Assembly (NCBI GenBank): GCA_963627465.1
Contig: CAVGBO010000047.1
Span: 1 to 10,431 of the forward strand
DNA: 10,431 nucleotides
Reading direction: 5' to 3'
Origin: CAKUFA01 sp963627465
Lineage (GTDB): Bacteria; Bacillota; Clostridia; Christensenellales; Aristaeellaceae
The stretch's first letter is position 1; the number at the start of each line of letters is the position of its first letter. Position numbers and translations under genes: made by a program. The notes beneath the pieces are model-generated. The model ran no database searches, had not been told where the DNA came from, and saw only the letters and a program-made list of their open reading frames with translations. Below, in pieces: positions 6,764 through 10,431 of the stretch.

Positions 6764-7780
6764 TTATGCTTCGTATCCATTGGGGTTCATGGTCTGATAC
6801 CGCCAAGAATCCCGGCACATGGCCTCCAGATCCTTCTCTGCCTTCCAGCCCAGCAGCTTTTCAGCCTTGGCAGGGTCGGCATAGCAGGCATCCACATCGC
6901 CGGCACGGCGGGGGGCAATCACGTAAGGCACATCCACCTTGTTCACCTTCACGAAGGCATGCACAATGTCCAGCACGCTGTAGCCGATGCCGGTGCCCAG
7001 GTTGATGATTTCGCAGCCCGTATGGTCAGCAGCATAGGCGCAGGCCTTAACGTGCCCCTTGGCCAGATCCACCACGTGAATATAGTCACGGACGCCGGTA
7101 CCGTCGGGGGTGTTGTAATCATTGCCGTACACGGAAAGCTGCTTCAGCTGACCGGCGGCCACCTTGGCAATATAAGGCATCAGATTGTTGGGAATGCCGT
7201 TGGGATTCTCACCAATCAGGCCGCTTTCGTGGGCACCGATGGGGTTGAAGTACCGCAGCAGCACCACGCTCCAGCTGGGGTCAGCAGTCACAACGCCCTG
7301 CAGAATCTTCTCAATCATGTACTTGGTCCAGCCGTAAGGGTTGGTGCAGCCCTTGCAGAACATATCCTCACGAAGGGGCACTTCATCCGGCACGCCGTAC
7401 ACGGTGGCAGAGGAAGAGAACACAATCCGCTTGCACCCATGGGCACGCATGACCTCACAAAGGGTCAGCGTGGAGTCCAGGTTGTTGCGATAGTATTCCA
7501 GAGGCTTCTGCACGCTTTCACCCACAGCCTTCAGGCCCGCAAAGTGAATCACAGCATCGAACTTGTTCTCATCAAAGATGCGGTTCATGGCATCCTTGTC
7601 GCAGCAGTCAGCTTTGTAGGACTTGACATCCTTGCCGGTGATTTTCTTGACCCGAGCCAGTGCTTCAGGCTTGCTGTTCACATAGTTGTCCACCACAACC
7701 ACATCGTGACCAGCCTCCAGCAATTCCACACAAGTATGAGAGCCGATAAATCCGGCACCACCGGTTAGCAGAATCTTCAT
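6764..7780 (-). CDS. galE: UDP-glucose 4-epimerase GalE
   Basis: GalE interconverts UDP-glucose and UDP-galactose in the Leloir pathway, using tightly bound NAD. It supplies UDP-galactose for surface polysaccharides and lets the cell use galactose. The 338-residue length equals that of the E. coli enzyme, and the key residues share its numbering: the NAD-binding GGAGFIG (7-13), S124 in FSSSATVYG, and the catalytic Y149 and K153 in NPYGWTK. HFAGLKAVGESVQKPLEYY (79-97) and GTGVRDYIHVVDLAKGH (227-243) are typical GalE blocks. At the position of E. coli Y299 it has cysteine (DACYADP, C299). The start at 7780 is supported by AAGGAGG (complement of 7789-7795) 8 bases upstream. Possible promoter 7826-7854; terminator 6709-6745. 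I see no galK or galT here, so it is probably a single-gene unit. Confidence 0.97.
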   Translation of the reverse strand: MKILLTGGAGFIGSHTCVELLEAGHDVVVVDNYVNSKPEALARVKKITGKDVKSYKADCCDKDAMNRIFDENKFDAVIHFAGLKAVGESVQKPLEYYRNNLDSTLTLCEVMRAHGCKRIVFSSSATVYGVPDEVPLREDMFCKGCTNPYGWTKYMIEKILQGVVTADPSWSVVLLRYFNPIGAHESGLIGENPNGIPNNLMPYIAKVAAGQLKQLSVYGNDYNTPDGTGVRDYIHVVDLAKGHVKACAYAADHTGCEIINLGTGIGYSVLDIVHAFVKVNKVDVPYVIAPRRAGDVDACYADPAKAEKLLGWKAEKDLEAMCRDSWRYQTMNPNGYEA

Positions 7781-7825
7781 GCAGATATCCTCCTTCGCCC
7801 TTAGAGCGTACATTCACCGAGGAAT

Positions 7826-7854
7826 ATTGTATGCCAAAAACTTCTGCAATGCAA
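7826..7854 (-). promoter_or_regulatory. Possible galE promoter
   Basis: On the minus strand, TACAAT (complement of 7826-7831) is a good -10, with a weak TTGCAT (complement of 7849-7854) 17 bases upstream. The predicted leader is about 40 bases before the galE ATG. Two direct copies of CAGGGTGC (complements of 7896-7903 and 7922-7929, 26 bases apart) lie further upstream. They could bind a regulator, but eight-base repeats can also arise by chance. Confidence 0.45.
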
Positions 7855-7931
7855 GGGTGTTGCTGAACTTTTTCGAAGAAGGTTCGGTTTAGCACGCACC
7901 CTGTTCATGGCTTCTATGGCAGCACCCTGCT

Positions 7932-9980
7932 TTACCGCAAATACGCACAGCTACAGTTGGTCAGGAAGGTCAGCAGATCATCATCGACACACTGCATGAA
8001 GTGACGTTTCATGGCATCGGGGACGTCCTTTCTGGCACAGAAGGCTTTTATCGTGCGATCCATCTCCGCATAGGCCTGCTTTGCCTTTGCATCACCCTTC
8101 TGGACACGCCACTTGAGTGTGTCGGCTTCCATGCTCAGGCTGAAGGAATACAAGGTTACTTTCCCTGCATCCTTCTTTGTAATATTCCTTGCACGGGCAT
8201 AGTATGCTTCCGCTGCCTTCACAGCACCCGTCATGCGGTAGTAGCGGCTAAGGTTCCACAGGGTTAGATTCCGGGGATACCCATCGCCCATGCCGTCAGC
8301 GTCCGTATTCTTGATGTCACGGGTGAATGCCTCCGAACGGGTCAGCGCTTCGAACATCTTCCGCCCCAGCGGATCACCTGCTTCGCCCAGTGCCAGCATT
8401 ACGTCCGTATAGTGCCACAGGGGGAATTGCATGGGATGATCGGGCTGCTGATAGACGCAGGCAATGAAAGTATCCAGCGCATTCTCACTTTCCATGGATA
8501 GGTCAAATACACTGAGGAGCCAGTCCAGTGCTTCCGCCGGCTTTCCGGCAACCAGCAGCAGGGTGCTGCGGTTTTGCTTCTGCCGCTGCAGGTCATGCTC
8601 GGCAGAAAACTCCTGCATGGCCAGGTCAGATACGGTCAGTGTTTGCTCCAGCAGAGCCGGTTGATTGCCTACAAGGTTCAGATAAGTTTCCAGCAGAAGG
8701 CCATAGGCTTTCCCCAGCAGTTCCGACTTCGGCGCATCTGCGGCATGGCTGCCGGAATCGATCATGCCAAACAGCTCTCTTGCATTGGTAAGCACGTCAA
8801 TCAGCTGTTTTGCCTTTTCCTGCACCGCTTCGAAATCGAAGCAGCCTTTCAGGCAGTTCAGCTCCCGAATTCTGAAGTTGAAATAATAATCGATATGCTC
8901 CCAGGAACGGTTGACGACATGGATATTATCGTTGCACCGCTTCAGATACTCGGCACACTTGTTGATGTCACCCAGGTGGTTGTACATGGTAACAATGTAG
9001 AAATCCGTATCGAAGAGCCAGTACCCAACTTCCCTTCCAAGCTCTTCAGAACTTTTCTGCAGGTGGAACAGGAAGCGGTTTTTATAGTTCTCGGCAAAGC
9101 GAATCCCGTCCGTGAACAAACGACGATCAACGTACAGCCGAATTTGCAGCGAAAGATGCTGGAAAATCACCGCTCGCTCCGTAGGGGAGGCAGCCATCAT
9201 CCGCTTGAGCAGCTCTCTGTGCAGGGGCACCACATTCTGCAGCTTTGACAGGGTGCAGATTTGGTAGACCATTTCGCTGTAGTTTCCGTCAACCAGCAGC
9301 TGCTTCAGGTAGCTGACCGTCGCACTTTCAAACACGGAGTAGATGTACTGCCCGGCAAAGATCTTCACAATGCGTGCACGTTCTTCATCCGTGAATTTCT
9401 TTTTCCTATTTTGGGTAAAGTACGTATTGCACACGATGTCAGCAAAATCGAACTCATGCTTTTTGCGGGCATCGCCAAAGTGCAGCTCATACTCGCAGAG
9501 AACCGCACGGCTGCGGTACTTTGCCAGCTCCACCTTCTCCCGCACACGTTCTTTATATTGATCCGTGCCGACGATGCCACGACCTTCCACCATGTTCTTT
9601 TTGGTGGCGATGACCACATTCACATGGACGGTATCGTTCGGATATTCCAGCTTCAGGGCGCTGAGCAGCTGAACAAGTCCCTCGGAAAGGATGTTCAGGT
9701 AGGTCGTATCGCCGTTGAGCACCTGCGTTTGCTCCTGATTCTGAAAGATCACGTACCGTGCACCGTTCTGGCGCATTGTCTCCAGTACGTCCAGATAGCG
9801 TTTGTCGTAATGCTCACAGCAATGCACCGCTTCAGGCGGCAGCAGCTTTGCCCGGGCTTCGGTTATGGTTCCCTGAGGCAGGATGATACCACCCACAAGG
9901 GACATGGACGGATCCTTTTCTTTCAAGTCTTCGAATCTGCCGCTTTCATCAATATAGAGGTCAAAATTTCTGGTGTTCAC
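7932..9980 (-). CDS. DUF3800-like protein with alpha-helical repeat C-terminus, next to the CRISPR array
   Basis: A 682-residue protein. The N-terminal ~190 residues look like a DUF3800 domain, a family proposed to have an RNase H-like fold. It opens with LYIDESG (8-14; D11 and E12 are candidate metal ligands), then a strand and loop LVGGIILP (28-35), a further strand VHVNVVIATKKN (118-129), and FDFADIVCNTYF (177-188) with D178 and D181, matching the family's late AD motif. Residues about 200-675 contain no domain I can name. They are predicted to be almost all helical, with TPR-like pairs such as LSRYYRMTGAVKAAEAYYARA (577-597), so a solenoid for binding a partner is likely. The start is GTG at 9980, with AGGAGGGG (complement of 9987-9994) 6 bases upstream. 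It has its own promoter (10027-10055) and lies beyond the distal end of the CRISPR array on the same strand. A nuclease or defence role is inferred, not shown. No clear terminator follows. Confidence 0.85.
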   Translation of the reverse strand: MNTRNFDLYIDESGRFEDLKEKDPSMSLVGGIILPQGTITEARAKLLPPEAVHCCEHYDKRYLDVLETMRQNGARYVIFQNQEQTQVLNGDTTYLNILSEGLVQLLSALKLEYPNDTVHVNVVIATKKNMVEGRGIVGTDQYKERVREKVELAKYRSRAVLCEYELHFGDARKKHEFDFADIVCNTYFTQNRKKKFTDEERARIVKIFAGQYIYSVFESATVSYLKQLLVDGNYSEMVYQICTLSKLQNVVPLHRELLKRMMAASPTERAVIFQHLSLQIRLYVDRRLFTDGIRFAENYKNRFLFHLQKSSEELGREVGYWLFDTDFYIVTMYNHLGDINKCAEYLKRCNDNIHVVNRSWEHIDYYFNFRIRELNCLKGCFDFEAVQEKAKQLIDVLTNARELFGMIDSGSHAADAPKSELLGKAYGLLLETYLNLVGNQPALLEQTLTVSDLAMQEFSAEHDLQRQKQNRSTLLLVAGKPAEALDWLLSVFDLSMESENALDTFIACVYQQPDHPMQFPLWHYTDVMLALGEAGDPLGRKMFEALTRSEAFTRDIKNTDADGMGDGYPRNLTLWNLSRYYRMTGAVKAAEAYYARARNITKKDAGKVTLYSFSLSMEADTLKWRVQKGDAKAKQAYAEMDRTIKAFCARKDVPDAMKRHFMQCVDDDLLTFLTNCSCAYLR

Positions 9981-10007
9981 AGGGAACCCCTCCTATTCTC
10001 CAACTGA

Positions 10008-10020
10008 AGATGGTTCATCT
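10008..10020 (-). promoter_or_regulatory. Short palindrome in the leader of the DUF3800-like gene
   Basis: AGATG (10008-10012) and CATCT (10016-10020) form an inverted repeat with a three-base centre. It lies at or just downstream of the predicted transcription start (about 10020) and before the ribosome binding site, a typical operator position, although five-base arms are short enough to be coincidental. Confidence 0.3.
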
Positions 10021-10026
10021 GCATCC

Positions 10027-10055
10027 ATTATATACGAAAAATGACAGGCCGTAAA
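10027..10055 (-). promoter_or_regulatory. Sigma-A-type promoter of the DUF3800-like gene
   Basis: On the minus strand there is a perfect -10 TATAAT (complement of 10027-10032). Exactly 17 bases upstream is TTTACG (complement of 10050-10055), four of six matches to the -35 consensus. The predicted start is near 10020, giving a leader of about 40 bases before the GTG at 9980. The gene can therefore be transcribed independently of the CRISPR array. Confidence 0.7.
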
Positions 10056-10068
10056 GCCTGCCTTTTTT
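10034..10068. terminator. Hairpin with T-runs on both sides, overlapping the -35 element
   Basis: CAGGC (10045-10049) and GCCTG (10056-10060) form a five-base-pair stem with loop CGTAAA. On the plus strand it is followed by CCTTTTTT (10061-10068). On the minus strand, the strand of the array transcript, it is followed by TCATTTTT. The stem is short for a terminator but GC-rich. The loop is exactly the -35 hexamer of the adjacent minus-strand promoter, so the arms could equally be an operator flanking it. Confidence 0.45.
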
Positions 10069-10129
10069 ATGCCTTCAATTTTTAATGATAGGCAAGGCGT
10101 AGACCCATTGGGGATCCTTGAGATCACCG

Positions 10130-10165
10130 GGACTACACCCCTACCACATGGTAAGGGTGTAGTCC
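10130..10165 (-). repeat. Terminal CRISPR repeat converted to a near-perfect palindrome
   Basis: This leader-distal repeat differs from the others at four positions, all in the minus-strand 3' part (GGGGTGTAGTCC instead of GGGGTCTAAAAC). In the normal repeat, folding end to end leaves four mismatches outside the core stem (pairs 2/35, 3/34, 4/33 and 7/30). The four substitutions make each of these a Watson-Crick pair. The result is a 16-bp hairpin with one G-U and a four-base ATGT loop. The 3' AAAAC end is lost. Confidence 0.9.
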
Positions 10166-10431
10166 CATCTACGAGATTGACAACGCTATTGCAGCGTTTT
10201 AGACCCCTACCACATGGTAAGGGTGTAGTCCTTGGGCGTAACCGTGGAAAAACTCCTCGACATGTTTTAGACCCCTACCACATGGTAAGGGTGTAGTCCC
10301 AACCGTGAGTATACCGTTGCCATTAAGTGGTAAGTTTTAGACCCCTACCACATGGTAAGGGTGTAGTCCTTGTTGGCAACCTGGTAAAGATGGGAATCGG
10401 TGTTTTAGACCCCTACCACATGGTAAGGGTG
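10130..10431 (-). CRISPR. CRISPR array, type VI-D-like repeats (distal end; continues past window)
   Basis: Repeats of 36 bases lie at 10130-10165, 10196-10231, 10264-10299, 10334-10369 and 10402-10431 (30 bases, cut by the window). The three middle copies are identical. Spacers are 10166-10195 (30), 10232-10263 (32), 10300-10333 (34) and 10370-10401 (32), all different. Read on the minus strand, the repeat begins GGACTACACCC and ends GGGGTCTAAAAC. As I remember it, the Eubacterium siraeum Cas13d repeat shares both ends, ACTACACCC and GGGGTCTAAAAC, differing mainly in the loop. The minus-strand RNA folds into ACCCUUACC-AUGU-GGUAGGGGU, nine pairs with one G-U, as expected for a crRNA handle 5' of the spacer. 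The degenerate copy is leftmost, at the distal end in this orientation. Leader, cas13d and any WYL accessory gene should lie to the right; none is visible here. Confidence 0.93.

Noticed and set aside
6959..7768. A 269-codon open frame antisense to galE
   Set aside because: It lies entirely within galE, whose frame is confirmed by catalytic residues, and shows no ribosome binding site or recognisable domain.
7865..7885. Hairpin GAACTTTTTC...GAAGGTTC as a terminator for the DUF3800-like gene
   Set aside because: On the minus strand the stem has two A-C mismatches and no T-run follows; it pairs better only as plus-strand RNA, where no gene needs it.
9261..10007. A 248-codon open frame antisense to the N-terminal half of the DUF3800-like gene
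   Set aside because: The minus-strand frame has the YIDESG motif, a ribosome binding site and a promoter; the plus-strand frame has none of these and crosses that promoter-proximal leader.
10098..10116. A possible decayed repeat, from GTAGACCCATTGGGG left of the array
   Set aside because: It shares only a few bases with the repeat and lies about 34 bases from the first repeat's matching position instead of the 66-70 base array period.
10069..10296. A 75-codon open frame on the plus strand across the first repeats
   Set aside because: It runs through repeats and spacers, has no ribosome binding site, and is an artefact of the repeat sequence lacking stops in one frame.
10130..10431. Type II-A (Cas9) array, from the GTTTTAGA start of the repeat on the plus strand
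   Set aside because: Only the first eight bases fit. The rest of the repeat lacks the type II-A form, and the reverse complement matches type VI-D repeats at both ends; the degenerate copy and stem pairing also favour the minus strand.

Overview
The window looks like chromosomal DNA of a Gram-positive anaerobe in the Clostridia, most likely the Ruminococcaceae/Oscillospiraceae group (Ruminococcus or Eubacterium siraeum-like). Three things suggest this. The left side carries the Firmicutes sigma-operon order dnaG - rpoD/sigA - trmK - nif3. Nearly every gene has a strong AGGAGG-type ribosome binding site. The right edge holds a CRISPR array whose repeat, read on the minus strand, closely resembles the type VI-D (Cas13d) repeats known mainly from Eubacterium siraeum and Ruminococcus. 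The genus is an inference.

Positions 1-6170, plus strand: a housekeeping block. It starts inside dnaG (primase), followed by two tandem rpoD-type sigma factor genes. The second (2801-3913) looks like ordinary housekeeping SigA. The first (1562-2632) is a diverged paralogue with a conservative change at a key -10 recognition position. After a terminator-like hairpin come trmK (tRNA m1A22 methyltransferase), a nif3-family gene overlapping it by 7 bases, and a coiled-coil protein with a C-terminal C4 zinc ribbon. The last has a good sigma-A-type promoter inside the end of nif3. A strong bidirectional terminator (6183-6230) closes the block.

Positions 6247-9980, minus strand: three genes converge on that block. 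In their own direction they are a large DUF3800-like protein with an alpha-helical C-terminal half (9980-7932), galE (7780-6764) and a small unrecognised CxxCxxxC protein (6690-6247) behind a terminator hairpin.

Positions 10130-10431: the distal end of a CRISPR array with four full 36-base repeats, one repeat cut by the window edge, and four spacers of 30-34 bases. It reads on the minus strand, so leader and effector (predicted cas13d) should lie to the right of the window. The last repeat has four substitutions, and each repairs one of the four mismatches in the repeat's imperfect palindrome, giving a near-perfect 16-bp hairpin. The DUF3800-like gene lies just beyond this end of the array, on the same strand, with its own promoter. 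The most promising leads are the type VI-D assignment, the palindromised terminal repeat, the array-adjacent DUF3800-like gene and the tandem sigma factors.
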